A DNA stretch of 64,000 nt from Streptomyces sp. PKU-EA00015 (GCF_013387495.1 NZ_JABZEE010000031.1:1-64000), one strand, 5' to 3'. Shown: positions 43,909 to 53,447, counted from the first letter of the stretch. Notes: generated from the sequence alone by a model not told the origin. Made by a program: numbers and translations.

Positions 43909-45159
43909 CTAAGAAGAAGCCGGCCGCGCCATCGCCGCGACGAAGGCGCGTTCGACGTCCGCCGTGGACAGGACGCCGTAGATCTCGCCGGTCTCCTCCA
44001 CCACCAGGTACTCCGTCGCGGGCGCGGCGCGGAGCCTGTCGAGCAGGGCCTCGCCGGCGAGCTCGGCGGGGACCTTCATGTCCTCGGTGAGCTCCTGGGC
44101 CAGGCCGCTCACCGCGACCCAGGGGCGGCGGTGCTCGGGGACGCCGACGATGGCGGTCTCGCGCACCAGGGCCGTGGGCTCCCCGTGGCCGTCGACGACG
44201 ACGAGAGCGCGGGCCCCGGCCTCGTTGGCGCGGCGCAGCGCCTCGGAGAGCGGGGTGTCCGACTCGACGGGAACGGCGCGGCGGGTGAGCGCGCGGGCGG
44301 CGAGTTCGGGCAGGTGCTCGCGGAGACGGGCCATGCGCAGGCTGTTGCCGGCGCCGGTCCAGATGATGGCGGCGAGGATCGCCGCGAGCAGCGCGTCGGT
44401 GACGGTCTCCATGCCGCCAATGTCCTCGGTGGCGTTGCCGAGGGCGCCGGTGTGGGTGAGCAGCGGGAGGCCGATGAGGACGGCGACGGCGAGGGCGCGG
44501 CCGACCCAGGCGGCGGCGATGGTGCCGGTCATGGGCTTGCCGCTGATCTTCCAGACGACGGCGCGCAGCATCCGGCCGCCGTCGAGGGGCAGTCCGGGCA
44601 GCAGGTTGAACGCGGCGACGATCAGGTTGGAGATCATCAGCCCGGCGAGCAGTACGCCGGGCACGGTGCCGGGCTCGACGGCGGTCATGCCGAGATAGAA
44701 CAGCCCGGCCAGGACGAGGGAGAGCAGCGGGCCGACGAAGGCGAGGACGAATTCGCGGCCGGGTGTCTCGGTCTCCTTCTCGATCTCGGAGACGCCGCCG
44801 AAGAACTGGAGCTGGATGCGCCGCACCGGCAGTTTGAAGCGGAGCGCGGCGACGGTGTGGGCGAGCTCGTGGACGAGGACGGAGGCGTAGAAGGCGACCG
44901 CGAAGAACAGCGACACGAGGTAGCGGACGCCGCCCAGTTCGGGCAGGACGCGGTCCAGCTGACCGCCGAAGACCCACGTGATCAGGGCCGCGACGACGAA
45001 CCAGCTGGGGGCGACGTACACGGGCACGCCGAAGGGGCGGCCCATGAGAATACCTCCGCCCGGTTCGCCCGAGCCGCGCTTCCTGCCGCCGCCCGGCGCG
45101 GTCTTGCCCGCATCGGACCGCGGCCGCTCGCGCTCGCCGCTCGTGTCGTCCTCGTTCAC
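43909..45159 (-). CDS. Site-2-type zinc metalloprotease with CBS domains (M50, Rip-like)
   Basis: 416 aa. Membrane helices carry the zinc site HELAH (His97, Glu98, His101) and the third ligand in FNLLPGLPLDGG (Asp193). A cytoplasmic pair of CBS domains occupies about residues 290-405, with ATP- or AMP-binding potential. Such proteases cut transmembrane anchors of anti-sigma factors or other regulators. I chose GTG 45159, which adds a basic, Gly/Lys-rich leader; ATG near 45045 (MGRPFGVPVYV) would be an alternative start. Divergent from the Fe-S nuclease gene, with 121 bases between. Confidence 0.87.
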   Translation of the reverse strand: MNEDDTSGERERPRSDAGKTAPGGGRKRGSGEPGGGILMGRPFGVPVYVAPSWFVVAALITWVFGGQLDRVLPELGGVRYLVSLFFAVAFYASVLVHELAHTVAALRFKLPVRRIQLQFFGGVSEIEKETETPGREFVLAFVGPLLSLVLAGLFYLGMTAVEPGTVPGVLLAGLMISNLIVAAFNLLPGLPLDGGRMLRAVVWKISGKPMTGTIAAAWVGRALAVAVLIGLPLLTHTGALGNATEDIGGMETVTDALLAAILAAIIWTGAGNSLRMARLREHLPELAARALTRRAVPVESDTPLSEALRRANEAGARALVVVDGHGEPTALVRETAIVGVPEHRRPWVAVSGLAQELTEDMKVPAELAGEALLDRLRAAPATEYLVVEETGEIYGVLSTADVERAFVAAMARPASS

Positions 45160-45280
45160 GGGGTCCCTTCGTCGCCGAGCCTCTTCGCAAAAGGTGTCGC
45201 TCGCTCGATCATGCACGCGCGAGGTCCTGTCGTCGATGGTATGCCGCTCGCTGTCAGTGGCGGGCCGTAGGGTCTGCGTC

Positions 45281-46240
45281 ATGAGTACGAGCCAGCAGCC
45301 CGTCGGCGGGCCGTCCGCCGCTGCCGCCGAGCCCGGGTCCGATGCCGAGGCGGACGGTGCGGCGACCGCTGCCGTGGTGCCGAGGCCGGCCGCGGAGCCG
45401 ATGTCCCTGTCGCCTTCGCGGGCGGGCGACTTCATGCAGTGCCCCCTGCTGTACCGCTTCCGGGTGATCGACCGGCTGCCGGAGAAGCCGAGCGAGGCGG
45501 CGACCCGCGGGACGCTGGTGCACGCAGTGCTGGAGCGGCTCTTCGACGATCCGGCTCTCCAGCGCACGGCTCCGCGGGCGAAGGCGATGATTCCCGGCCA
45601 GTGGCAGAGACTGCTGGAGACGAAGCCGGAGCTGGGCGAGCTGTTCGCCGAGGACGCCGGAGGCGAGCGGCTTGCGCGCTGGCTGGGCGAGGCGGAGCAG
45701 CTGGTGGAGCGGTGGTTCTCGCTGGAGGACCCGACCCGGCTGGAGCCCGCCGAGCGGGAGATGTTCGTCGAGACGGAGCTGGATTCGGGACTGCGGCTGC
45801 GCGGGGTGATCGACCGGGTGGACATCGCGCCGACGGGCGAGGTGCGGATCGTCGACTACAAGACGGGCAAGGCACCCCGCCCGGAGTACAGCGAGGGCGC
45901 GCTGTTCCAGATGAAGTTCTACGCGCTGGTGATCTGGCGCCTGAAGAACGTGCTCCCCCGCCGGCTCCAGCTCGTGTACCTGGGCAGCGGCGACGTGCTG
46001 ACGTACGACCCGGCGATGGAGGACCTGGAGCGGATGGAGCGCAAGCTGCTGGCCCTGTGGGAGGCGATCCGGCAGGCGACGCGGACCGGCGACTGGCGCC
46101 CGCGCCCGACCAAGCTGTGCGGCTGGTGCGACCACCAGGAGTTCTGTCCGGAATTCGGGGGCACTCCCCCGGTTTATCCGCTGAGCATTTCCCCGGCCGC
46201 GTCGGCCGAGGATGGTCAGGGCAGAATGGGCCCGGTCTAA
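45281..46240 (+). CDS. RecB-family PD-(D/E)xK nuclease with Fe-S cluster motif
   Basis: 319 aa. The nuclease core is visible in RGTLVHAVLERL, RGVIDRVDI, EVRIVDYKTGK and QMKFYALVIW. One Cys near residue 55 (FMQCPLLYRF) and three in KLCGWCDHQEFCPEF match the Cas4/AddB-type 4Fe-4S arrangement. It is probably a repair nuclease; no Cas genes or CRISPR array lie near. TAGGGT 7 bases before the ATG suggests a leaderless start. The response-regulator gene follows after 13 bases, giving an operon. Confidence 0.87.
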   Translation: MSTSQQPVGGPSAAAAEPGSDAEADGAATAAVVPRPAAEPMSLSPSRAGDFMQCPLLYRFRVIDRLPEKPSEAATRGTLVHAVLERLFDDPALQRTAPRAKAMIPGQWQRLLETKPELGELFAEDAGGERLARWLGEAEQLVERWFSLEDPTRLEPAEREMFVETELDSGLRLRGVIDRVDIAPTGEVRIVDYKTGKAPRPEYSEGALFQMKFYALVIWRLKNVLPRRLQLVYLGSGDVLTYDPAMEDLERMERKLLALWEAIRQATRTGDWRPRPTKLCGWCDHQEFCPEFGGTPPVYPLSISPAASAEDGQGRMGPV

Positions 46241-46253
46241 AGAAGGAGTACCC

Positions 46254-46925
46254 GTGGCTATCCGCGTCCTACTGGTCGACGACCAGCCGCTGTTGCGCAC
46301 CGGCTTCCGGATGATCCTGGAGGCTGAGCAGGACATCGCGGTGGTGGGTGAGGCCGGGGACGGCCTCCAGGCCCTCGATCAGGTGCGGGCGCTGCAGCCC
46401 GATGTGGTGCTGATGGACATCCGGATGCCGCGGATGGACGGTGTCGAGGCGACCCGGCAGATCACGGGCCCGGGCCGGGACGGCCCGGCGAAGGTGCTGG
46501 TGCTGACGACGTTCGACCTCGACGAGTACGTGGTGGAGGCGTTGCGCGCCGGCGCCAGCGGCTTCCTGCTGAAGGACGCCCCGGCCAATGAGCTGGTGCA
46601 GGCGATCCGGGTGGTCGCGGCCGGCGAGGCGATGCTGGCGCCGAGCATCACCCGGCGGCTCCTCGACAAGTACGCCGACCATCTGCCGTCGGGCGAGGAG
46701 CCCGTTCCGGACACGCTGCACACGCTGACCGACCGCGAGGTCGAGGTGCTGAAGCTGGTCGCCCGGGGCTTGTCGAACGCGGAGATCGCCGCGGATCTCT
46801 TCGTGAGCGAGACGACCGTGAAGACGCATGTCGGCCATGTGCTCACCAAGCTGGGCCTGCGCGACCGCGTCCAGGCCGCGGTGTACGCCTACGAGAGCGG
46901 TCTGGTGCGCCCCGGCGCTCAGTGA
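46254..46925 (+). CDS. NarL/LuxR-family response regulator, orphan
   Basis: 223 aa. Receiver domain at residues 1-125, with acidic pair near 9-10, phosphoacceptor Asp55 in PDVVLMDIRMPRMDG and the conserved Thr and Lys region; LuxR-type HTH at about 155-215 (LTDREVEVLKLVARGLSNAE). GTG 46254 follows an AGAAGGAG ribosome site. No histidine kinase is beside it, so its partner is elsewhere or it is atypically regulated. It is co-transcribed with the Fe-S nuclease gene. Confidence 0.92.
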   Translation: MAIRVLLVDDQPLLRTGFRMILEAEQDIAVVGEAGDGLQALDQVRALQPDVVLMDIRMPRMDGVEATRQITGPGRDGPAKVLVLTTFDLDEYVVEALRAGASGFLLKDAPANELVQAIRVVAAGEAMLAPSITRRLLDKYADHLPSGEEPVPDTLHTLTDREVEVLKLVARGLSNAEIAADLFVSETTVKTHVGHVLTKLGLRDRVQAAVYAYESGLVRPGAQ

Positions 46926-46943
46926 GCGCGGGGCACGACTGGC

Positions 46944-46990
46944 AACGGCCGGTGTCCGTCGGTGGGTTCCACCGACGGACACCGGCCGTT
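46944..46990. terminator. Bidirectional terminator with a perfect 22-bp stem
   Basis: Arms 46944-46965 and 46969-46990 are perfectly complementary with a GTT loop. It lies between the convergent response-regulator and solute-binding-protein genes. Confidence 0.8.
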
Positions 46991-47012
46991 CGCGTCTGCG
47001 AGTGCGCCGGTA

Positions 47013-48614
47013 TCAGACGCCGCTGCCCCGGGCCAGCTCCCACAGCTGAAGGTCGGAGCTGGTGTTGAGCGCCCATTCGACGCCCGTGATGTCGTCGTGG
47101 GCGGCGACGTACTGCTTGCCCTGCCACAGCGGCAGCACCGGCACGTCGTTGGCGACGATCTCCTGGATCCTCTTGAAGGCCGGGGAGGCCGCGGTGCGGT
47201 CGGCCTCGCGGCGCGACTGCGGGATGAGGCTGCGCGCCTCTTCGCTCACGTAGGGAGAGTTGAGGAAGTTGCCCTTGTCGAGGAACGGGGCGGTGTAGTT
47301 GTCCGGGTCCGGGAAGTCGGGGAACCAGCCGAGGCCGTAGACCGCGTAGTCGCCGCGCTTCTGGGCGGGGCGGAACTCGGCCCACTCGGTGCCCTTGATG
47401 GTGACGTCGAAGAGCCCGGTCGCGTTCAGCTGGTCGCGGAGAGCCTCGAACTCCTTGGCCGTGCCCGCGCCGTAGTGGTCGGTGGTGTAGTTCAGCTCCA
47501 GCTCGACGGGGGTGTCGATGCCCGCGTCGTTCAGGAGGGCCGCGGCCTTCTTGCGGCTCGGCTCGCCGTACTTGTTGTAGAACGAGTTGGTGTGCGCGGC
47601 GATGCTCGACGGGATGAGCGAGTAGAGCGGCTCGGCGGTGGAGCCGTACACCTGGCCGACGATCTGGCCGCGGTCGATGACGGCTGCCATCGCCTGACGC
47701 ACGGCCTTGTTCTTCACCGACGGGTCCTTCGTGTTGAAGGCGAGGTAGCGGATCTCCAGGCCGGGCACCTCGGTGAGCGTGATGCCCTCCTTCGGTGCGG
47801 TGGAGAGTTCCTTGATCTGCTCGGGGGACATCGCGCGGGTCATCATGTCGATCTCACCGGACTCGAGCGCCTTGCCCATGGCCTCGGCGTCGGGGAACGA
47901 CCGCAGTTCGACCCGGTCGTTGCGGAGCTTGATGTCGCCTTTGTAGTTGGGGTTCTTGGTGAAGACGACCCTGGAGACGCGGTCCCCGTCGGTCTCGCTC
48001 TTCATGGTGTACGGGCCGGTGCCCTCGACCTCGAAGCCCTCCCGGAGCTTCTTCCCGTCGTACTGCTTGGGGCTGACGATGGCCGCGACCGGCGTCGAGA
48101 GCTTGTACGGGAAGGTGGCGTCGGGCGTGGAGAGATGGAAGATGACCTCGTCGTCACCCTTGGTCTCGATGGTGTCGATGTTCGACAGGAGGGCGGCGGT
48201 GCCGTTGTCGGCGTCGATGTCGAGGACGCGCTGGATGGAGAACTTGACGTCCTCCGCGGTCACCGGGGTGCCGTCGGCGAACTTCAGTCCGCTGCGCAGC
48301 TTGCAGCGGTAGCTCTCGCTCGCGGTGTCCGTGAAGACGCAGGACTCGGCGGCGTCCGGGACGGGCTCGCCACCCCCGCGCGGCGGGTGCATCAGCGTCT
48401 GGACGGTCTGGCGCAGGACGTTCCAGGCTCCGGTGTCGTAGGCGTAGGCCGGGTCGAGCGGCGCGGGAGAGTCGGCGGTGGCGGCGAACTGGTCCGTGGT
48501 GCCCACGACGATGGCGTCACCGCCGCCCGACCCGCCGTCCGTGCTGCCGCAGGCGACGAGCACGGGCGCGAGCAGGCCGATCATGGCCAGCGGCACCAAA
48601 GTCTTACGGTTCAT
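47013..48614 (-). CDS. Solute-binding lipoprotein, ABC family 5 (peptide/nickel type)
   Basis: 533 aa. The signal peptide ends in a lipobox LVAC with lipidated Cys22, followed by a Gly/Ser linker. The family-5 fold is evident in YRCKLRSGLKFADGTPVTAE, KFSIQRVLDID, TVEGTGPYT-like EVEGTGPYTMKSETDGDR and GLGWFPDFPDPDNYTAPFLD. It would deliver peptides or similar solutes to an ABC permease. No permease or ATPase gene is adjacent, so it must use components encoded elsewhere or serve as a sensor. It stands alone between the terminator and a 507-base gap. Confidence 0.92.
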   Translation of the reverse strand: MNRKTLVPLAMIGLLAPVLVACGSTDGGSGGGDAIVVGTTDQFAATADSPAPLDPAYAYDTGAWNVLRQTVQTLMHPPRGGGEPVPDAAESCVFTDTASESYRCKLRSGLKFADGTPVTAEDVKFSIQRVLDIDADNGTAALLSNIDTIETKGDDEVIFHLSTPDATFPYKLSTPVAAIVSPKQYDGKKLREGFEVEGTGPYTMKSETDGDRVSRVVFTKNPNYKGDIKLRNDRVELRSFPDAEAMGKALESGEIDMMTRAMSPEQIKELSTAPKEGITLTEVPGLEIRYLAFNTKDPSVKNKAVRQAMAAVIDRGQIVGQVYGSTAEPLYSLIPSSIAAHTNSFYNKYGEPSRKKAAALLNDAGIDTPVELELNYTTDHYGAGTAKEFEALRDQLNATGLFDVTIKGTEWAEFRPAQKRGDYAVYGLGWFPDFPDPDNYTAPFLDKGNFLNSPYVSEEARSLIPQSRREADRTAASPAFKRIQEIVANDVPVLPLWQGKQYVAAHDDITGVEWALNTSSDLQLWELARGSGV

Positions 48615-49121
48615 CCTGGACGTACTCCCTCATCCATCCGGCACTCGGACACAGCGTTGTGTGCAAGTCACTCCACCGCTTCCACCCGGTCGGGGCGGCG
48701 CGATCGGGCCGGGGATACAGAGCGATCGGTCCTGTGTTTCCGACGGCGTGGTGGCCGGCGGGACACCACGGCGACGCGGTGAAGTTCTCGCGATGAGATT
48801 AGTCGGCGGCGCCACGAAAGCGTGAACGGACCCGAGTTGAGGCGTAATCGCTGAGTGATCATCAACGCCTCGGCAGAGGCGGTTCACCCCTGGATGATTC
48901 ATGCACTCCTCCCCCAAACCGGACAGCCCAAGGCGCCCGATCCCGGCCGAACGGGGCATCGGGCGCCGGACACGGCCCACCGAGACAGCACGCACAGTGA
49001 CGAACGTCACCATGGGGAACGCATTCTCGATTATCGAACAGTAATCGCAGGAGTCGCGGAAAAGGCGTGACCCGGCACCCCGAGATTCCCGTGCATTCGA
49101 GAAACACGGACAGTACACGTA
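48615..49121. other. 507-base intergenic region without a supported gene
   Basis: No frame has coding character. It holds the promoter of the solute-binding lipoprotein gene and two small palindromes: CGCCTC-GGCA-GAGGCG at 48866-48881 and GTGACG-AA-CGTCAC at 48997-49010. The stretch 48980-49060 is less GC-rich than its surroundings, which may mark a promoter or a small RNA. Confidence 0.5.
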
Positions 49122-49823
49122 TCAGTGCGGTGAGGTGATCAGCGTGCGCAGGAAAAGCAGATCGACTTCTTCGAGCGACTGAACGACGATTCGGCCCGCG
49201 GCGGGCGCGATCGGCGCCACCGACGGCACCGCGACGACCCGGCACCCGGCCGCTTCGGCGGCGGCCACCCCGGTCGCCGTGTCCTCGACGACCGCGCATC
49301 TCAAGGGGTCGGCGCCCAGCCCCTGGGCGGCCAGCAGGTACGGGTCGGGATGCGGCTTGGTCCGCGGCACCTCGTCCCCCGCGACGGACAGGGCGAAGTA
49401 CTGGGGGCCGAGGGAGGCCATGATGCGGTCGATGATGCGGCGGTGGGAGGCGGAGACCAGCGCCGTGGGCACGTTGTGCGCGGCCAGCTCGGCGAGCAGC
49501 CGCTCCGCACCCGGCATCAGGGGCACACCGCGTCCGATCCGGTCCTCGAACTTGTCGTTGAGCAGCACGGTCAGCTCGGCCAGGCTGATGTCCGCGCCCG
49601 TTGCCTCGATCAGGTAGCCGGCGCTGCGGGTCATGGGACCGCCGACGACGACGTCCCGCCATGTCTCGTCCAGCTGGTGCCCGAGGTCCGCGAAGACCTC
49701 CACCTCGGCGTCCCACCAGAACCCCTCGGTGTCGACCAGGGTGCCGTCCATGTCGAGGAAGACGGCCTGGAGCGCCGCCCCATCGGCCGAACGGGTCAGG
49801 GACGCGGGGACCGTGCTGGTCAT
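49122..49823 (-). CDS. HAD-superfamily phosphatase, beta-phosphoglucomutase-like
   Basis: 233 aa. Motif I is VFLDMDGTLVDTE with nucleophile Asp, motif II VSASHRR, motif III Lys and Asp in PRTKPHPDPYLLA, and motif IV VVEDTATGVAAAEAAG. The cap domain lies after motif I, the C1 type, as in beta-phosphoglucomutases and sugar phosphatases. The substrate is unknown. ATG 49823 with GGAGGTGT upstream is chosen. It lies immediately downstream of metH on the minus strand (108 bases), with a small hairpin between, so it may be partly co-transcribed. Confidence 0.88.
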   Translation of the reverse strand: MTSTVPASLTRSADGAALQAVFLDMDGTLVDTEGFWWDAEVEVFADLGHQLDETWRDVVVGGPMTRSAGYLIEATGADISLAELTVLLNDKFEDRIGRGVPLMPGAERLLAELAAHNVPTALVSASHRRIIDRIMASLGPQYFALSVAGDEVPRTKPHPDPYLLAAQGLGADPLRCAVVEDTATGVAAAEAAGCRVVAVPSVAPIAPAAGRIVVQSLEEVDLLFLRTLITSPH

Positions 49824-49900
49824 AGGCACACCTCCGGAAGGGACGAGAAGGCCGGCCACCTCACCCTGCGGCTTTCCCGCAAGGTCTGGTGACCGGCCTG

Positions 49901-49917
49901 CACTGGACCGACCAGTG
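49901..49917. terminator. Small hairpin between metH and the HAD gene
   Basis: CACTGG and CCAGTG arms surround 5 bases, 14 bases past the metH stop on the minus strand. It could be a weak terminator or an operator. Confidence 0.35.
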
Positions 49918-49931
49918 TACGACTCGTCCGA

Positions 49932-52900
49932 TCAGCGTGCGTTGAAATACTTTGCCTCGGGGTGGTGAATCACGATCGCGTCCGTGGACTGCTCCGGATG
50001 GAGCTGGAACTCCTCGGACAGCTGCACGCCGATCCGCTCGGGCTGCAGCAGCTCCGCGATCTTGGCGCGGTCCTCCAGATCGGGGCAGGCGCCGTAGCCC
50101 AGCGAGAACCGGGCGCCGCGGTACTTGAGCGCGAACATGTCCTCGACGTCCGCCGGGTCCTCGCCGCCGAAACCGAGCTCGGCGCGGACGCGCGCGTGCC
50201 AGTACTCGGCGAGGGCCTCCGCCAGCTGGACGGACAGCCCGTGCAGTTCGAGGTAGTCGCGGTAGGAGTCGGCCTCGAAGAGCTTCGCGGTCTCCTCACC
50301 GATCCTGGACCCGACGGTGACCACCTGGAGGCCGACGACATCGGTCTCGCCGGACTCCTCGGGACGGAAGAAGTCCGCCAGGCACAGCCTGCGGCCACGG
50401 CGCTGGCGCGGGAAGGAGAAGCGCGTGCGCTCGGAGCCGTCCTCGTTCAGGAGGATCAGGTCGTCGCCCTTGGACACGCAGGGGAAGTAGCCGTAGACGA
50501 CGGCCGCCTCCAGCATGTTCTGCGTGTGCAGCTGGTCCAGCCAGCCGCGCAGGCGCGGCCGGCCCTCGCTCTCCACCAGTTCCTCGTACGACGGTCCGTC
50601 ACCGGTGCGGGACTGCTTGAGCCCCCACTGGCCCTTGAAGAGGGCGCCCTCGTCGAGCCAGGACGCGTACTCCTTGAGCGGGATGCCCTTGACGACACGC
50701 GTACCCCAGAAGGGCGGCTCCGGTACCCGGTTGTCCGTGGCCACGTCGGAGCGGACCGCGCCCTCGGCCGGGGCCGCCTCCTCCACCACGGCGGAGGCGG
50801 CGGCGCGCACCCGGCGCTGCTTGAGCTCGGGCAGGACGGCGCCGGGCACTCCGCGCTTGACCGCGATGAGGGCGTCCATCAGGCGCAGGCCCTCGAAGGC
50901 GTCGCGCGCGTAACGGACCTCCCCCTCGTAGATCTCGTGGAGGTCCTGCTCGACGTAGGCGCGGGTGAGGGCGGCGCCGCCGAGGATGACGGGGTAGTCG
51001 GCGGCCAGCTTGCGCTGGTTGAGCTCCTCCAGGTTCTCCTTCATGATCACCGTGGACTTGACGAGCAGGCCGGACATGCCGATGACGTCGGCCTTGTGCT
51101 CCTTCGCCGCGTCCAGGATCGCGGCGACGGGCTGCTTGATGCCCAGGTTGACCACGTTGTAGCCGTTGTTGGACAGGATGATGTCGACGAGGTTCTTGCC
51201 GATGTCGTGCACGTCGCCGCGGACGGTGGCCAGGACGATGGTGCCCTTGCCCTCGTCGTCCGTCTTCTCCATGTGCGGTTCCAGGTAGGCGACCGCGGTC
51301 TTCATCACCTCCGCCGACTGGAGCACGAACGGCAGCTGCATCTGGCCCGAGCCGAACAGCTCGCCGACGACCTTCATGCCGTCGAGCAGCGTGTCGTTGA
51401 CGATGTCCAGGGCGGGCCGGTCCCGCAGCGCCTCGTCGAGGTCCGCCTCGAGGCCGTTCTTCTCGCCGTCGATGATGCGCCGCTTGAGGCGCTCCTCCAG
51501 CGGCAGGGCGAGCAGCTCCTCCGTCTTGCCGGCCTTCATCGACTTGGTGTTGACGCCCTCGAACAGCGCCATCAGCTTCTGCAGCGGGTCGTAGCCCTCG
51601 GCGCGCCGGTCGTAGATCAGGTCGAGCGCCGTGCTGACCTGCTCCTCGTCGAAGCGGGCGATCGGCAGGATCTTGGAGGCGTGGACGATCGCCGAGTCCA
51701 GGCCCGCCTTCACGCACTCGTCGAGGAAGACGGAGTTGAGCAGGATACGGGCGGCCGGGTTGAGGCCGAAGGAGATGTTCGACAGACCGAGGGTGGTCTG
51801 CACGTCCGGGTGACGCCTCTTCAGCTCACGGATCGCCTCGATGGTGTTGACGCCGTCCTTGCGGGACTCCTCCTGTCCCGTACAGATCGTGAACGTCAGC
51901 GTGTCGATGAGGATGTCCGACTCGTGGATGCCCCAGTTGCCGGTGAGGTCGTCGATGAGCCGCTCCGCGACCGCCACCTTGTGCTCGACGCTGCGGGCCT
52001 GGCCCTCCTCGTCGATCGTCAGCGCGATCAGCGCGGCACCGTGCTCCTGGGCCAGGCGCGTGACCTTCGCGAAGCGGGACTCGGGGCCGTCGCCGTCCTC
52101 GTAGTTCACCGAGTTGATGACGGCGCGGCCGCCCAGCTTCTCCAGGCCGGCGCGGATGACGTCGACCTCGGTCGAGTCCAGCACGATCGGCAGCGTCGAC
52201 GCGGTGGCGAACCGGCCGGCCAGCTCCTCCATGTCCGCCACGCCGTCCCGGCCGACGTAGTCGACGCACAGGTCGAGCATGTGGGCGCCCTCGCGGATCT
52301 GGTCGCGGGCCATCTCCACACAGTCGTCCCAGCGGCCCTCCAGCATGGCCTCGCGGAACTTCTTCGAGCCGTTGGCGTTCGTCCGCTCACCGATCGCCAT
52401 GTAGGCGGTGTCCTGCCGGAACGGCACCGTCTGGTACAGCGACGCGGCACCCGGCTCCGGGCGCGGCTCGCGGACCGTCGGCCGGATGCCGCGCACCCGC
52501 TCGACGACCTGGCGCAGGTGCTCCGGCGTCGTACCGCAGCAGCCGCCGACGAGAGAGAGGCCGTACTCGCGGACGAACGTCTCCTGCGCGTCGGCGAGCT
52601 CCGGCGCCGTCAGCGGGTAGTGGGCGCCGTCCTTGCCGAGGACCGGGAGCCCGGCGTTCGGCATGCAGGACAGCGGGACGCGGGAGTGGCGGGCGAGATA
52701 CCGCAGGTGCTCGCTCATCTCGGCCGGGCCGGTGGCGCAGTTCAGACCGATCATGTCGATGCCCAGCGGCTCCAGCGCGGTCAGGGCCGCGCCGATCTCC
52801 GAGCCGAGCAGCATCGTGCCGGTCGTCTCGACCGTCACGGAGCAGATGACGGGCAGGCTGGAGCCGGTCGCGTCCAGCGCGCGGCGGGCGCCGAGGATGG

Positions 52901-53447
52901 CGGCCTTCGTCTGGAGCAGGTCCTGGGTCGTCTCGACGAGCAGTGCGTCGGCGCCGCCGGCGATCATGCCCTCGGCGTTCTGCTGATAGGCGTCGCGCAG
53001 GGCCGTGTACGGGGCGTGGCCCAGCGTCGGAAGCTTGGTGCCCGGGCCCATGGAACCCAGCACCCAGCGCTGCTGCCCGGTCGAGGCCGTGAACTCGTCG
53101 GCGACCTCTCGGGCGAGGCGGGCGCCTGCCTCGGACAGTTCGAAGACGCGCTCGGGGATGTCGTACTCGCCGAGCGCCGCGAGGTTCGCGCCGAACGTGT
53201 TGGTCTCGACACAGTCGACGCCGACCTCGAAGTAGGCCTCGTGGACGGAACGGACGATGTCGGGACGCGTGACGTTCAGGACCTCGTTGCAGCCCTCGAG
53301 GTTCTCGAAGTCCTCGAGGGTCGGGTCCTGGGCCTGGAGCATCGTGCCCATGGCGCCGTCGGCCACCACCACCCGGGTGGCGAGCGCTTCGCGCAGTGCG
53401 TCGATTCGGGTCCGGCTGTCAGCGGAAGGGGTCGGCGACGAGGCCAT
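49932..53447 (-). CDS. metH: Cobalamin-dependent methionine synthase MetH
   Basis: 1171 aa with all four modules. Homocysteine domain (about 1-320; zinc Cys residues in LNCATGP and GGCCGTTPEHLR); methyltetrahydrofolate domain (about 340-610; AIGERTNANGSKKFREA); cobalamin domain (cap plus DVHDIGKNLV, the Asp-x-His-x-x-Gly that supplies the axial His); and the C-terminal activation/AdoMet domain ending HHPEAKYFNAR. It transfers the methyl group of 5-methyl-THF to homocysteine. ATG 53447 has GGGAG upstream. Divergent from gylR; I see no cobalamin riboswitch in the 260-base gap, fitting a B12-using rather than B12-replaced enzyme. Confidence 0.96.
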   Translation of the reverse strand: MASSPTPSADSRTRIDALREALATRVVVADGAMGTMLQAQDPTLEDFENLEGCNEVLNVTRPDIVRSVHEAYFEVGVDCVETNTFGANLAALGEYDIPERVFELSEAGARLAREVADEFTASTGQQRWVLGSMGPGTKLPTLGHAPYTALRDAYQQNAEGMIAGGADALLVETTQDLLQTKAAILGARRALDATGSSLPVICSVTVETTGTMLLGSEIGAALTALEPLGIDMIGLNCATGPAEMSEHLRYLARHSRVPLSCMPNAGLPVLGKDGAHYPLTAPELADAQETFVREYGLSLVGGCCGTTPEHLRQVVERVRGIRPTVREPRPEPGAASLYQTVPFRQDTAYMAIGERTNANGSKKFREAMLEGRWDDCVEMARDQIREGAHMLDLCVDYVGRDGVADMEELAGRFATASTLPIVLDSTEVDVIRAGLEKLGGRAVINSVNYEDGDGPESRFAKVTRLAQEHGAALIALTIDEEGQARSVEHKVAVAERLIDDLTGNWGIHESDILIDTLTFTICTGQEESRKDGVNTIEAIRELKRRHPDVQTTLGLSNISFGLNPAARILLNSVFLDECVKAGLDSAIVHASKILPIARFDEEQVSTALDLIYDRRAEGYDPLQKLMALFEGVNTKSMKAGKTEELLALPLEERLKRRIIDGEKNGLEADLDEALRDRPALDIVNDTLLDGMKVVGELFGSGQMQLPFVLQSAEVMKTAVAYLEPHMEKTDDEGKGTIVLATVRGDVHDIGKNLVDIILSNNGYNVVNLGIKQPVAAILDAAKEHKADVIGMSGLLVKSTVIMKENLEELNQRKLAADYPVILGGAALTRAYVEQDLHEIYEGEVRYARDAFEGLRLMDALIAVKRGVPGAVLPELKQRRVRAAASAVVEEAAPAEGAVRSDVATDNRVPEPPFWGTRVVKGIPLKEYASWLDEGALFKGQWGLKQSRTGDGPSYEELVESEGRPRLRGWLDQLHTQNMLEAAVVYGYFPCVSKGDDLILLNEDGSERTRFSFPRQRRGRRLCLADFFRPEESGETDVVGLQVVTVGSRIGEETAKLFEADSYRDYLELHGLSVQLAEALAEYWHARVRAELGFGGEDPADVEDMFALKYRGARFSLGYGACPDLEDRAKIAELLQPERIGVQLSEEFQLHPEQSTDAIVIHHPEAKYFNAR

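Noticed and set aside
45281..46240. Cas4 of a CRISPR system
   Set aside because: The Fe-S nuclease motif fits Cas4 and AddB alike, but no Cas1, Cas2 or array is present; a general RecB-family nuclease is the better call.
48630..49118. A 162-codon minus-strand frame with many Cys residues
   Set aside because: Third-position GC is not biased as in real genes here, no ribosome site lies before it, and no motif is recognisable.
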